Source of the DNA: Desulfurobacterium pacificum | Lineage (GTDB): Bacteria; Aquificota; Aquificia; Desulfurobacteriales; Desulfurobacteriaceae | Assembly (NCBI RefSeq): GCF_900182835.1 | Contig: NZ_FXUB01000002.1 | Span: forward strand, 227,043-291,042 | Direction of reading: 5' to 3' | Length of the DNA: 64,000 nucleotides | Part shown: positions 25,000 through 34,432 of the stretch, one piece after another | How positions within the stretch are numbered: position 1 is the first letter of the stretch | How the letters are laid out: each line of letters opens with the position of its first letter | Notes under the pieces: model-generated | The model's database searches: none | What the model saw: the letters and a program-made list of their open reading frames with translations, nothing else | Told to the model about the DNA's origin: nothing | Made by a program: the position numbers and the translations under genes

Positions 25000-26247
25000 G
25001 TGGGGATAGCAAGACTTGGCTTTCTGGTGGCTGCGGTTACGGCGATTACGTCAACAGCTCATGCTGCTATCATATTACCTTCGTATGAAGGGGAAATTAA
25101 GTCACAGATACAGTTTAAGGAAGACGTTTATGACCATGACTCAACGCCTTTTGATACTTACTTAAAACTGGATATAAAGGATATAGCTAACGGGACAGAC
25201 CTCTATTTTTACGGAAGGTTGTGGAAAGATTTTGGCTATGGAACTGACTGGGATTTAAACCTCTATCAGTTGTACGCTCGTGTTCCTTATCTTCATTCAT
25301 TCTTAACTGTTGGTAGGCAGTTCATATCTGAGGGTTTTGAAACTTATACTGCTGATGCTGTTAAGTTTACCTACTATTCTGATTCAGGAATCCGTTCTAC
25401 CTTTTACATAGGAAAGCCGAGATACTTTGAACCTAACACTTACTCTGGTGATGACCTTTTAGGTGGTTTTAAGTTTGATTACAAAGGTTTTTATTTAGGT
25501 TTTGAACATTTAAGAGATGATGGTAGCGTAAAAAAGAGTTCTTTCGTGTTTGGAACGTACAGACCTTTTTCCTACAATGCAGCTTACTATTCAAGACTTG
25601 AAGTTGACGTTGCTCATGGTGAACTGACCGACTTTGTTGGAGGCATTAATTACTATCCTGGTAAATGGAGATTCAACTTTGAAACTGAGTTCTACAATTC
25701 AGTTTACACTTTTGATAACAATGAAGTAGAAGATTCTATTTTTGCAGAGTTTTCTCCTTTAGGAAGAGAGTTAAGGTTTACTGAGAGTGCCTACTACACT
25801 TTATCGGATGAGTGGCAACTCTTTGAAAGGTACACTTTTTCTGATATCCAAACCGAAGGTAAGGATAACGGTCACCTATTGAAAGTGGGATTTATTAATG
25901 ATAAGTGGTTTACTTATGGTTTAAGAACCTCGGGAGCAGTTATCTACCAAAATAGCTGGATGGGAATTCTAAGAGGTTTAGAGTTTTCTTTTAATAAATG
26001 GTTGTCAAAGAAGTTTTCCGTTATCGGAACAGCAGACCTTGCTCGTTACGATAAGGTAACTTATGGCAAGCAGTGGGCTAATGCTTTCTATTTGAAAGGC
26101 ATTTATAGAGCTACTGACTTTTCCTCTTTTGAGGTTGGGCTTGATTATAGAAAGAACGAGGATTTTGATAGAGATGTAAGAGTTATGCTTAGATATAACT
26201 GTCTTTTCTGGGGAGCAGGAATAAAGGCTAAAGAGGCGCGAAAATGA
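25000..26247 (+). CDS. Outer-membrane beta-barrel protein of the cytochrome cluster
   Basis: 415 residues with a Sec signal peptide ending in TAHA. The mature part shows alternating hydrophobic/polar strands rich in Tyr, Phe and Gly, for example FAVGRQF-like turns and YYPGKWRFNFETEFYN, consistent with 16 or more strands. No heme motif. It does not end in a terminal Phe but in a short basic tail. It heads the cytochrome genes and overlaps a heptaheme lipoprotein gene by four bases. I infer a porin sheath for electron transfer analogous in role to MtrB/PioB or to the Geobacter porin-cytochrome conduits; similarity to those was not tested. Start GTG 25000; the ribosome site (GAGAGAGG) is modest. 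Confidence 0.7.
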   Translation: MGIARLGFLVAAVTAITSTAHAAIILPSYEGEIKSQIQFKEDVYDHDSTPFDTYLKLDIKDIANGTDLYFYGRLWKDFGYGTDWDLNLYQLYARVPYLHSFLTVGRQFISEGFETYTADAVKFTYYSDSGIRSTFYIGKPRYFEPNTYSGDDLLGGFKFDYKGFYLGFEHLRDDGSVKKSSFVFGTYRPFSYNAAYYSRLEVDVAHGELTDFVGGINYYPGKWRFNFETEFYNSVYTFDNNEVEDSIFAEFSPLGRELRFTESAYYTLSDEWQLFERYTFSDIQTEGKDNGHLLKVGFINDKWFTYGLRTSGAVIYQNSWMGILRGLEFSFNKWLSKKFSVIGTADLARYDKVTYGKQWANAFYLKGIYRATDFSSFEVGLDYRKNEDFDRDVRVMLRYNCLFWGAGIKAKEARK

Positions 26248-26840
26248 AAAGACTTTTACCTGTTGTGATTGTTTCTGTAGTTATGGCTTCTTGCGTTCAG
26301 AAAACGGAAGTTAATTATTCCAAAGAGTTGGGAGCTACTGTTAGATTTAAGCATTCCTATCATAAGGAGTTTATTGAGAAGCACGGCTGTATTCCGTGTC
26401 ACCAGATGAATATAAAGATAAAATGGACAGAGTTAGAGCAAGTTGATAGGGGTATTCATAAGCTTGATATGCCTTCAAAAGTTACCTGTCATTATTGTCA
26501 TAATAATCCTAAATCACCTGTTAAAAATGCTCCGACCCAGTGTTATTTGTGTCACTACAATATGAAAGAGCTTGAACCTGCAAGCCACAAGAATGGTAAC
26601 TGGATGAAAGTTCACAAAGTGGCTTATGAAGCCAATCCTGCAGAATGTAGTAACTGCCATAAACAAACGTTCTGTATAGACTGTCATATTCGTAGGGACG
26701 TTATTCAACATAGAGTTCATCCAAGAAACTACGAGTACACCCATTCTATAGAAGCGGCTGCTGACCCAGGAAAGTGTAGTAAATGTCACCATATAGGATT
26801 CTGTATGGAATGCCATACAAAGGGGACATGGGCAAGATGA
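26244..26840 (+). CDS. Seven-heme c-type cytochrome lipoprotein
   Basis: 198 residues. Signal with lipobox VMASC (Cys at about 17), so the mature protein should be lipid-anchored. Seven CxxCH motifs: CIPCH, CHYCH, CYLCH, CSNCH, CIDCH, CSKCH and CMECH, one per about 25 residues, with extra His residues for bis-His ligation. Small dense multiheme protein of the cytochrome c3/NrfB-like size class. It overlaps the barrel gene by four bases at its start and the next cytochrome by four at its end (ATGA), so stoichiometric synthesis is likely. Confidence 0.85.
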   Translation: MKRLLPVVIVSVVMASCVQKTEVNYSKELGATVRFKHSYHKEFIEKHGCIPCHQMNIKIKWTELEQVDRGIHKLDMPSKVTCHYCHNNPKSPVKNAPTQCYLCHYNMKELEPASHKNGNWMKVHKVAYEANPAECSNCHKQTFCIDCHIRRDVIQHRVHPRNYEYTHSIEAAADPGKCSKCHHIGFCMECHTKGTWAR

Positions 26841-27697
26841 AAAGGATAGCTTTGATTTTAGGAATTTTAGTTAGTTTAACTTCTTCTGTTTATGCTGTTC
26901 AGTGTGGCGGTATCGGTTATAAAGGTGTTTCTGAAGAGTTTTGTTTAAAGTGTCATAAGGAAGGTTGTTCTATACTTCATCCTGTTAGAGGGATAAGAGT
27001 TATAGAAAAAGAGTGTTTGAAAGTGCCTGTTGGATTTCCTTTGAATAACGGTTATTTGACCTGTACGACGTGCCATGACATGAGCTCAAAAAATAAATTC
27101 TTTTTGAGAACTGATGGAAACAGAATAAAAAGTGAACTTGATTTTTGCTTTGAGTGTCACGTTAGAAGCTGTTATAAAAAATTTAATCCTCACAGGTCTA
27201 TGTTAACTTCTTCTGGTGATTATAACGCCAAGGTATGTATCTATTGCCACGGTATGGGTTGGCATAGGAAAGCTTACGAGTTGTGCGTTGGTTGTCATAC
27301 GAAAGCTCCTCATGTAGGTGCTTACGAACACTTAATAGCTCCGACGAAATCTTTAGAACCATACGTTAAGGAGGGAACGGTTCTTAACGTAAAAGATTTT
27401 GATAAGGGTGGAGAGGAAAGACTACTATGGTATAGGGATGGGAAACCAATCTTGATTAATGGAAAGATTACCTGTATTACGTGCCACAATCCTCATCCTA
27501 TGACAGCTGCCAAAGGTGGAAATATTTCTGTTAAATGGAAAGAAATTGAGGATAAGGATTTTGTATATAAACTTCGTAAATTTTACGGAAAATTAGAGTA
27601 TTATTCTATTAACCAAAAAGTTGTTGATTTAATGGTTAAACCTACGAACAAAGGGCAGCTTTGTTTAGTATGTCACTCCATTAATTCGCTTAAGTAG
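26837..27697 (+). CDS. Seven-heme c-type cytochrome, secreted
   Basis: 286 residues from ATG 26837, which overlaps the previous stop as ATGA; a frame going further upstream adds 18 residues inside the preceding gene and is unlikely. Signal peptide KRIALILGILVSLTSSVYA. Seven CxxCH motifs: CLKCH, CTTCH, CFECH, CIYCH, CVGCH, CITCH and CLVCH. CITCHNPHPM shows the CxxCH-x-PH pattern seen repeatedly in the large 28-heme protein. Likely a periplasmic or outer-membrane-facing electron carrier. Confidence 0.83.
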   Translation: MKRIALILGILVSLTSSVYAVQCGGIGYKGVSEEFCLKCHKEGCSILHPVRGIRVIEKECLKVPVGFPLNNGYLTCTTCHDMSSKNKFFLRTDGNRIKSELDFCFECHVRSCYKKFNPHRSMLTSSGDYNAKVCIYCHGMGWHRKAYELCVGCHTKAPHVGAYEHLIAPTKSLEPYVKEGTVLNVKDFDKGGEERLLWYRDGKPILINGKITCITCHNPHPMTAAKGGNISVKWKEIEDKDFVYKLRKFYGKLEYYSINQKVVDLMVKPTNKGQLCLVCHSINSLK

Positions 27698-27707
27698 GGG
27701 GTACAGA

Positions 27708-28799
27708 GTGAAAGCCTTCATATTAGGAATAACCGGTGCATTAGCCTTAGTGTCAGCATCTTGGGGAATGGGTATTACTGATGATGGATGCTTGTCGTGT
27801 CACAGACTTAAAGGCTTGGCTGTTGTTGAAGATAACAAAATAAAGGATTGTAGTATTAATGAGGCGCTTTACGCTCATTCAGTTCATAGGGATATTGCTT
27901 GTACAGAGTGTCACGTAAAAATACAGCAATATCCTCATAAACCGGGAAATGAGAAGGTTAACTGCGCAACTCAGTGTCACGTTGTAGACCCTTCTACAAA
28001 TAAGCCGTTTTCTCACGCTGATGTTTACAAAACCTGGAAAGAAAGCGTTCACGGGAAGAATTACGATAGAGCACCTGACCTTTATCCTTATTGTACCTAT
28101 TGTCATACGAACAGATTGCTTGTTGATGTAAAGAAGTTTGAAACTCTACAGGGAAGTTTTGAGAGGTGTTCTATATGTCACCAGAATAAAGATTGGACAG
28201 AAGATAGATTGGCACACGTCGCAAGTAGAGAAGATATTCCTTTGATAAAGAATGGATTTGTCCATCAGTTTATAAAAACGAGAAGAGATGGTTGGGAAAT
28301 TGTAGAGCTTTGTGCAAGTTGTCACGAAAATGAGAAGAAGATGGAAAAAGCTTTAGAAGTTGAAGGTATCTACAATAAATATGAAAGAGAAAGAATTCTG
28401 AAGGCTGTTGAGGCTTATAAAGTTACTATGCATTCTAAGATGCTGTACCTTGACAGAAATGATACAAGGGCTCCAGATTGTCTTGATTGTCATACCAATA
28501 AGGGAGGAAACTTCCACGATATCTTCCATAAGAATGACCCTCGTTCTTCTATCAACGCTAAGAATATAGAGTTAACGTGTGGACGTTCTACGGAGTGTCA
28601 CCCTCTTGCTTATAAAGACCATATGGAGAACTTCGCTACAACTAAGTGGGTTCATATGCATCCTGTTCCTGATACCTTAGGACAGAAAATTGTTAAGTTT
28701 ATGGAAGACTTTATGTTCTGGCTTACAACTTCGGTTCTATTGCTTGGTGTAATTATTGTAGGTCTTGACCTCTTTAAAACTCTGAGGAGGAAACACTAA
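27708..28799 (+). CDS. Multiheme c-type cytochrome with C-terminal membrane anchor
   Basis: 363 residues with a signal peptide and a C-terminal helix (about 335-357, LTTSVLLLGVIIVGLDLF). Six ordinary CxxCH motifs begin at C28, C65, C129, C154, C202 and C258. Two others are unusual: CATQCH at 86-91 (CX3CH) and CGRSTECH at 291-298 (CX5CH). Tethered to the inner membrane, it is the natural electron acceptor of the b-type cytochrome that follows with overlapping stop and start (TAATG). The pair resembles quinol-oxidising Cbc-type modules of metal-reducing bacteria in layout. GTG start 27708 after AGGGGGTA. Confidence 0.83.
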   Translation: MKAFILGITGALALVSASWGMGITDDGCLSCHRLKGLAVVEDNKIKDCSINEALYAHSVHRDIACTECHVKIQQYPHKPGNEKVNCATQCHVVDPSTNKPFSHADVYKTWKESVHGKNYDRAPDLYPYCTYCHTNRLLVDVKKFETLQGSFERCSICHQNKDWTEDRLAHVASREDIPLIKNGFVHQFIKTRRDGWEIVELCASCHENEKKMEKALEVEGIYNKYERERILKAVEAYKVTMHSKMLYLDRNDTRAPDCLDCHTNKGGNFHDIFHKNDPRSSINAKNIELTCGRSTECHPLAYKDHMENFATTKWVHMHPVPDTLGQKIVKFMEDFMFWLTTSVLLLGVIIVGLDLFKTLRRKH

Positions 28800-29731
28800 T
28801 GGGATTGTGGGAAGCTTTTAAGAGGACATTTAGATTAAGACCTGAGCAGGATAAGCTTCTCATCGTTGATGGTGAGAAGATAATGATACAGAAGTTCACC
28901 CTATATCAGCGTCTTCTTCACGTTGGAATGTTCGCGACCTTTATATGGCAGGTTATAACTGGATATCCTCTCAAGTTTTACGATACTGCATGGGCGAGAC
29001 CGCTTATAGAGATGTTAGGCGGTATTACTGGAGAGATGACGATACACAGAGTTTCCGGTTTTATCATGTTCGCTGACTTTTTACTGACAGTTGTTTACGT
29101 TATCTGCATTTTAATAGCAAACTGGGATTTGGCTAAGAAGGATTTCTTTGGATACTTTAAGATTGTTCCTGGTCCTACAGACATTACGTTTGTTCATTAC
29201 ATTAAGTATTTATTGGGATTCAGGAAAGTTCCGCCAGATTGGGATGAATATATCTGGGTTGACAAGTTTGACTTCTGGGCGGTCGGCTGGGGTATGCTCG
29301 CCATTGGTATTACTGGATGGATACTCTGGCTTCCTGAAGTGTTCACGGGATTTTTAGGACTTCCTCCAGAGACTATACAGATTGCTTACTTGATGCACTC
29401 TGATGAAGCTACTTTGGCTTTAGGTTGGATTGCATTGGCGCATATGTACATGGTTCACTACGGTCCTCATAAGTTCCCGATGGACTGGATATGGCTTTCT
29501 GGAACTGCTACTGAAATAGAGTGGATAGAGGAGCGTCCTCGTAGTTATAGAAGAATTATTAAAGCTGTTGCTGAGAATGAGCCTCATCTTCTGGAAAAGT
29601 ATCCATTCTTGAAAGAACGTTATCAGTTTGTTCTTGAGGTTGAGCAATTGCCTGAAGAAGAGATGATAGAAAGAATGCACGAGTATGCTCATCACCTTCT
29701 TGAAAAGGAAGTTGAGGGGAGGACTGCGTAA
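28799..29731 (+). CDS. b-type membrane cytochrome (cytochrome b561 / formate dehydrogenase gamma-like)
   Basis: 310 residues, four hydrophobic helices with candidate heme-b histidines in RLLHVGMF, TIHRVSGFIMF and LAHMYMVHYGPH. A soluble loop after helix 2 and a long charged C-terminal tail are present. It probably oxidises menaquinol and passes electrons to the membrane-anchored multiheme protein encoded just upstream. Start and stop overlap both neighbours, so it is embedded in the same operon. A second b-type cytochrome lies at 53922. Confidence 0.82.
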   Translation: MGLWEAFKRTFRLRPEQDKLLIVDGEKIMIQKFTLYQRLLHVGMFATFIWQVITGYPLKFYDTAWARPLIEMLGGITGEMTIHRVSGFIMFADFLLTVVYVICILIANWDLAKKDFFGYFKIVPGPTDITFVHYIKYLLGFRKVPPDWDEYIWVDKFDFWAVGWGMLAIGITGWILWLPEVFTGFLGLPPETIQIAYLMHSDEATLALGWIALAHMYMVHYGPHKFPMDWIWLSGTATEIEWIEERPRSYRRIIKAVAENEPHLLEKYPFLKERYQFVLEVEQLPEEEMIERMHEYAHHLLEKEVEGRTA

Positions 29732-30450
29732 TGAAAAGGTTTTTAACCATAACGTTTGCAGGGTTGATTGCTGCTGGTGCTTATGCGGCTACAAATCCTT
29801 TACTTTCTGCTCCTGCTAACAATGTAAGTGAATGGCAGAAGAAAATAAAGGAGTTTGAAAAGCCCGAAGTTGAAACGGGGAAGGAATATCCTAAGCCTTT
29901 CCATATAGAGAACGAGTATGTTTATAAAGTCCAGGACGTTTGTGTAGCTTGTCATACGTATGCTCCTCATAAAAAGGATAAAAAGTTTTCTCCGTTCTAT
30001 AACGCTCACTCTACGTTTTTGAGTTGCAACACTTGCCATTTCGTTAAGAGTGGTCTTGAGTACAGATGGGAAGAGATAAAGGATGGAAAGATTTCTTTAA
30101 AGAAGTTCGGCAATTTCTACGGTGTAAAGTATGTAAAAGTTGACGGTAAGGTTATGCTTTCAGGAATGAATAGCGATGCAAGGATAGTACCGGTAGATAA
30201 TGGAGTACCTGTTGAGATTCCGCTGAAAGGAAATGAATCTCTTTTAAAGGACGTCAAGGCGGTTGCTTCTATGCATAACGCTTTAACGGATAAACCTTTA
30301 AAGTGCCTTGATTGTCATAAGCCTGATGGAAAGTTGGATTTTGTAGAGCTTGGCTTCAGTTCCGAGAGGGTAAAAGACCTTGAACATAACGATATTGTGA
30401 ACGGTCTTATCAAGTATAAAGTAATTCATTTTCCTAAATTCGTGTGGTAA
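29731..30450 (+). CDS. Triheme c-type cytochrome
   Basis: 239 residues with a signal peptide (ending AGAYA). Three CxxCH motifs: CVACH, CNTCH and CLDCH. Long stretches without hemes separate the second and third. The C-terminal half (VELGFSSERVKDLEHNDIV) is otherwise unremarkable. ATG overlaps the stop of the b-type cytochrome (TAATG). Function: periplasmic carrier in the same chain, inferred from position. Confidence 0.82.
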   Translation: MKRFLTITFAGLIAAGAYAATNPLLSAPANNVSEWQKKIKEFEKPEVETGKEYPKPFHIENEYVYKVQDVCVACHTYAPHKKDKKFSPFYNAHSTFLSCNTCHFVKSGLEYRWEEIKDGKISLKKFGNFYGVKYVKVDGKVMLSGMNSDARIVPVDNGVPVEIPLKGNESLLKDVKAVASMHNALTDKPLKCLDCHKPDGKLDFVELGFSSERVKDLEHNDIVNGLIKYKVIHFPKFVW

Positions 30451-30460
30451 GGAGTAGAAA

Positions 30461-31252
30461 ATGAGATTAATTCTCGCCGTTATTCTGTTTGTTTTGGGCG
30501 GGTTGAACGCTTTTGCTGACATAAAGGGTGACTGGAAGTTTCCTTCCGATATAGCTGCATACGAAGGAAAGGTTTATGTAGTTGATGGGTTGAACGATAG
30601 GGTTTTGGTATATACAGAAGATGGTAGAGAAGTTAATGAGATTAGAGTTCCATCTCCTTATGGGATTTACGTTAACGATAAGGGGATTTTTTTAACGAGC
30701 CAAAAAGGCTACGTTTATGTGGTTAAAGATGGAGAAGTTAAGAAGTTTAAGGTGGAAGGAAGACCTATTGATGTTGTTGAACTTGACGGTAAGCTTTACG
30801 TTACTGATGGAAAGACACAGTCTGTTGATGTGTACGATTTGAAAGGAAATTTGGAAAAGAAATTTGGTAGTAAAGGTTCGGCGCCAGGGGAGTTTGTGGG
30901 GATTTTTTCTATAGCTACAGATGGTCGCGTTCTTTACGTTGTGGATTCTATAAATGGAAGAATTCAGGAGTTTACTCCGCAAGGAAAGTTTGTGAGAGTT
31001 TTCGGCGTTTTTGGTATAGAAGAAGGAGATTTGTTTAGACCTAAAGGGGTAGCTATTCTTGGCAAAGATGTAGTTGTTTCTGATTGTATAACTGGTGCTG
31101 TTCAGCTTTTTAATAAGTACGGAGCTTTTCTTAAAGTGATTGCCAAAGGAGTTGATTATCCAATAGCAGTAGCTGCTGATGGAGAAAAGGTGTTTGTTCT
31201 GGAACCTCGCCAAGGAAAAGTTCTTACATTTAGAGTGCAAGGAGTAAAATAA
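30461..31252 (+). CDS. Secreted NHL-repeat beta-propeller protein
   Basis: 263 residues with a signal peptide (MRLILAVILFVLGGLNAFA). About five to six NHL-type blades, for example FPSDIAAYEGKVYVVDGLND, DGRVLYVVDSINGRIQEF and RPKGVAILGKDVVVSDCIT. No heme motif. NHL propellers are frequent companions of large extracellular multiheme cytochromes in metal reducers, where they are thought to act as scaffolds or carbohydrate binders; that role here is inferred from position between two cytochrome genes. Confidence 0.75.
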   Translation: MRLILAVILFVLGGLNAFADIKGDWKFPSDIAAYEGKVYVVDGLNDRVLVYTEDGREVNEIRVPSPYGIYVNDKGIFLTSQKGYVYVVKDGEVKKFKVEGRPIDVVELDGKLYVTDGKTQSVDVYDLKGNLEKKFGSKGSAPGEFVGIFSIATDGRVLYVVDSINGRIQEFTPQGKFVRVFGVFGIEEGDLFRPKGVAILGKDVVVSDCITGAVQLFNKYGAFLKVIAKGVDYPIAVAADGEKVFVLEPRQGKVLTFRVQGVK

Positions 31253-34209
31253 TGAGAAAAAGCCTGGTTTTAGTTGCACTTTTCTTGACTTTTTCGGGTA
31301 GTTCGGAAGCCAGGTTAGTCAAAAGTATGAAAAAAGATTGTCTTGTTTGTCATGAGAACTGGCTCCTGGAATCAAAAAAAGAATCAAAGAAACTTCTTCT
31401 AAATACCTCTATAACTGCAGCTGATGAATTGATGTGCCTTTCATGTCATGATGGTTCTTTAGCTGATGATAGGTTGGCTTTTACCAATTTCAACCATTTT
31501 TCTCATCCTGTTAATGTAAAAGTTCCTAAGAGTTTTCATTTACCTAAACAGTTTCCTTTAAAAGATGGAAAACTTTATTGTGGTACGTGTCATACTCCGC
31601 ACACTGAAACGGGGAGTGAAAATAAGATTGACTACGCATTTATGAGAGTTCCTAACGTTAATTCGGCTTTATGTATTGCTTGTCATAAAGAGAATGGGGA
31701 ACATGGTTTAAACCATCCTGTTCTGTCTGATACAAAACCTTTATCTCCTGAACAAGTGGAGAAGGTATTAGCTTTACATGGAAGAGTTTCTTCTGATAAC
31801 AGGGTGGAATGTGAATCATGTCACTCTGCTCACGAGGCTACAGGCGGAAGGACGCTGATAGCGGGTGTTAAGAATTCGGCGTTATGTCTTGTTTGTCATG
31901 AAAATAAGATAGGAAAGAGAAATCATAGGATACATGTTGCTTTGACTTCTTTTATGAATGCTGATGGTTTAATTGGAAACAGGTTAGTTGATGGTAAGGT
32001 TGAGTGTTTAACGTGTCACAAAATGCACAAAGAAGAGAATAGATATTTAACGGTTGAAAAACCTGAAACTATATGTGCCGCTTGTCATACTGCAGAAAAG
32101 CCAGCTCTTTTCTCACCGCATAACGTTAAAGGAGAAGGTTGTTTAAGTTGTCACCTTGCTCATAACGCAAAAACAGACCAAGACTTGTTTGCTAGAAAAC
32201 CTTCTTCTAAGGGTGGATTTGATAGATATTCTGTTGAGAGTAAGGAATGTATAGCTTGTCATAATGGTGGAGTTTCTTCTCACGTTGTGGGAAGTGCTGC
32301 AAACTCACACAAAGGTGAGTGTGTTAGTTGTCATAATCCTCACATTTGGAATCCTGAAAAACCTGAAGAGGTTGTAAAAGGAAAAGTAGAGGGAACACCT
32401 GAAAATAGCTTCCTGATTATGCCTGGAGAGCAGCTCTGTGTAACGTGTCACGGTAAGAGAAGCGTTGAAGGTACGTTCCACGATTTAAGAGGTAAGGATA
32501 TAAAAGTAAGAAATGCGCTTGGAACGCCTGTAAATAAGGCTGGACTCTGTGAATCTTGCCACGTTCCACATAGAGCAGTAGGTGCTTTTCTGTGGGGTAT
32601 TAAGGAGACAACTTCGGCTAAGAAATATATTGAAAGCTTAGGTGTTAGTGATAAGGAAAGTAAAACTTGTTTAACTTGTCACTATCCTGGTGGGATAGCT
32701 GCAGATGTTGGGGAAATTACACACCCGACTGGTAAGAAGTTGGGAGTAAAAGTAGACCTTCCTGTTGGAGAGGGTGGAATCGTTACTTGCGGTACGTGTC
32801 ACGACCCCCATAAGTGGAGCGCAGTAGGGTTGAATAAAAATAGGGCAGCAGCAAGCTTTTTAAGAGTTCCTGAATGGAGTCTATGCCTTAAGTGTCATGC
32901 GGATAAGATTGGGGCTCTGTCCAACGTTCACGCATCCATTAAAGATAAGAACGTATTGGGAGAAACACCGGATGAGGCAGGAGTCTGTGCAGCGTGCCAC
33001 GTTCCTCATAAAGCTGTTGGTAGTTTCTTGAGAGGAGTGGGAACAAGAAAACAGAAGGAGTTCTGTCTTGTATGTCATAGTAACGACGTTATGAAATCTA
33101 AGTATCATGACCATCCTATGGGTATTAAGAACCCTGTAAACGTTTTACCTGGTAAGAAAATTACTTGTTATACCTGTCATGACCCACATACAATGACTGA
33201 GTATCTTTTAAGGATAAAAGTTTCTAATAACTCCGAACTTTGCTTGACTTGCCATAAGAAGGAAGATACTACGCATTCTTCTCACGACTTTACGCAGGTT
33301 GATTTGCCGGCTAAGGAGAAAGCGGTTGTAGCTAAGTTTGGCAAGTGTGCTTTGTGTCATACACCGCATAATCCTAAGTTTAAGTTTCTCTGGTCTATGG
33401 AGCCTGTTTCTGGGAAGACTTTGGACGAGAAGTTGTGTTTAACGTGTCACGGTAAAAGTGGTTTTGCAGAGAAGATAGGAGAGCATTCGCATCCGATTGG
33501 TGATATTACGAATGTTTACGTTAAATATTCTGGTCTTCCTTTGATAGAAGGAAAGATAGATTGCGCAACCTGTCACAATCCGCACGGCGGTAAGGATAGA
33601 GTTCGTTTGACGAGAAAGACTGTTTCTGGCGATAGTGAGCTTTGCCTTTCATGTCATGAAAGGAAAGGGAGAGTGATAGGAACAGACCATGACTTTAGAG
33701 TATTAGGCGATAAAAAGGTTGCAGAGGAAGGCGTTTGCTCCGGTTGCCATACACCTCATAACGCTAAGGACGTTTACTTATGGAACGTAGAAGTTAAGAG
33801 AGTTTCCAGTAATGTTATGAATGACTTGTGTTTAACTTGCCATTCTGAAGGTGGTATGGCGCAAAATAAAAGCGTGAAGTATTACTTCCATCCGTATAGG
33901 GATATAAAAACGATTTCTGTTGACAGACCAGGAAGACACGGAGACTGGCCTATCTATGATAATTCTGGAAGACGTGTGAAAGTGGGTGGTGCTATCGTTT
34001 GTGAAACGTGCCATGACCCTCACGTGTGGAGCAGATGGACAGATAGGGGACCAGGAAAGTTGGTTGAAGGTAATATAAGGAATAGTTTCTTAAGAAATGA
34101 TACATTGAAGGGAAGTATATGCGTAGATTGTCATGGAGTAGAGGCTTTACTGAGGTATAAGTTGTTCCATAATGCAGAAGTACATGCCAAACATCCGTTT
34201 ACAAAGTAG
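31252..34209 (+). CDS. Very large c-type cytochrome with 28 heme-binding motifs
   Basis: 985 residues with a signal peptide (ends SGSSEA). I count 28 CxxCH motifs. Many alternate between CxxCH followed by a PH or AH two residues later (for example CGTCHTPHTETG, CATCHNPHGGKD) and CLTCH/CLVCH preceded by Leu (ELCLSCHERKG). This gives a tandem array of roughly 70-residue dihaem units with extra His for bis-His ligation. There is no lipobox or membrane helix, so it should be secreted or held at the cell surface. ATG overlaps the NHL stop. A close relative would be sought among high-heme-count cytochromes of metal reducers and methane-oxidising consortia; none can be named from here. Confidence 0.88.
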   Translation: MRKSLVLVALFLTFSGSSEARLVKSMKKDCLVCHENWLLESKKESKKLLLNTSITAADELMCLSCHDGSLADDRLAFTNFNHFSHPVNVKVPKSFHLPKQFPLKDGKLYCGTCHTPHTETGSENKIDYAFMRVPNVNSALCIACHKENGEHGLNHPVLSDTKPLSPEQVEKVLALHGRVSSDNRVECESCHSAHEATGGRTLIAGVKNSALCLVCHENKIGKRNHRIHVALTSFMNADGLIGNRLVDGKVECLTCHKMHKEENRYLTVEKPETICAACHTAEKPALFSPHNVKGEGCLSCHLAHNAKTDQDLFARKPSSKGGFDRYSVESKECIACHNGGVSSHVVGSAANSHKGECVSCHNPHIWNPEKPEEVVKGKVEGTPENSFLIMPGEQLCVTCHGKRSVEGTFHDLRGKDIKVRNALGTPVNKAGLCESCHVPHRAVGAFLWGIKETTSAKKYIESLGVSDKESKTCLTCHYPGGIAADVGEITHPTGKKLGVKVDLPVGEGGIVTCGTCHDPHKWSAVGLNKNRAAASFLRVPEWSLCLKCHADKIGALSNVHASIKDKNVLGETPDEAGVCAACHVPHKAVGSFLRGVGTRKQKEFCLVCHSNDVMKSKYHDHPMGIKNPVNVLPGKKITCYTCHDPHTMTEYLLRIKVSNNSELCLTCHKKEDTTHSSHDFTQVDLPAKEKAVVAKFGKCALCHTPHNPKFKFLWSMEPVSGKTLDEKLCLTCHGKSGFAEKIGEHSHPIGDITNVYVKYSGLPLIEGKIDCATCHNPHGGKDRVRLTRKTVSGDSELCLSCHERKGRVIGTDHDFRVLGDKKVAEEGVCSGCHTPHNAKDVYLWNVEVKRVSSNVMNDLCLTCHSEGGMAQNKSVKYYFHPYRDIKTISVDRPGRHGDWPIYDNSGRRVKVGGAIVCETCHDPHVWSRWTDRGPGKLVEGNIRNSFLRNDTLKGSICVDCHGVEALLRYKLFHNAEVHAKHPFTK

Positions 34210-34222
34210 TTAGGAGGTTTAA

Positions 34223-34372
34223 ATGGCTAAAGAGGTGTCTTCAAGGGATATAGAAAAAGAAGCTTGGATTGTTCTTATAGCTACGCTTTCAATATTGCTT
34301 TTACCTATTTTGGGTGTTTGGTTCGTTAAGTTTGTTCATTGGTATTCTCAGTCGTTCTTTATGTGGTTGTAG
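34223..34372 (+). CDS. Small NapE/TorE-like membrane protein
   Basis: 49 residues, MAKEVSSRDIEKEAWI then one hydrophobic helix ending in LPILGVWFVKFVHWYSQSFF. The helix and its LPILGV / W-x-x-Q tail resemble NapE/TorE, small subunits found with nitrate or TMAO reductase c-type cytochrome chains. AGGAGG at 34212-34217 gives an ideal ribosome site. It stands between the 28-heme gene and menG. Family membership rests on a short match, so treat as tentative; the existence of the gene is well supported. Confidence 0.6.
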   Translation: MAKEVSSRDIEKEAWIVLIATLSILLLPILGVWFVKFVHWYSQSFFMWL

Positions 34373-34432
34373 GGCTTTTAATCGCTTTGGGAGTTTTTCT
34401 TTTGTTAGGTATTCTTCTCTAGGGGGCTACTT

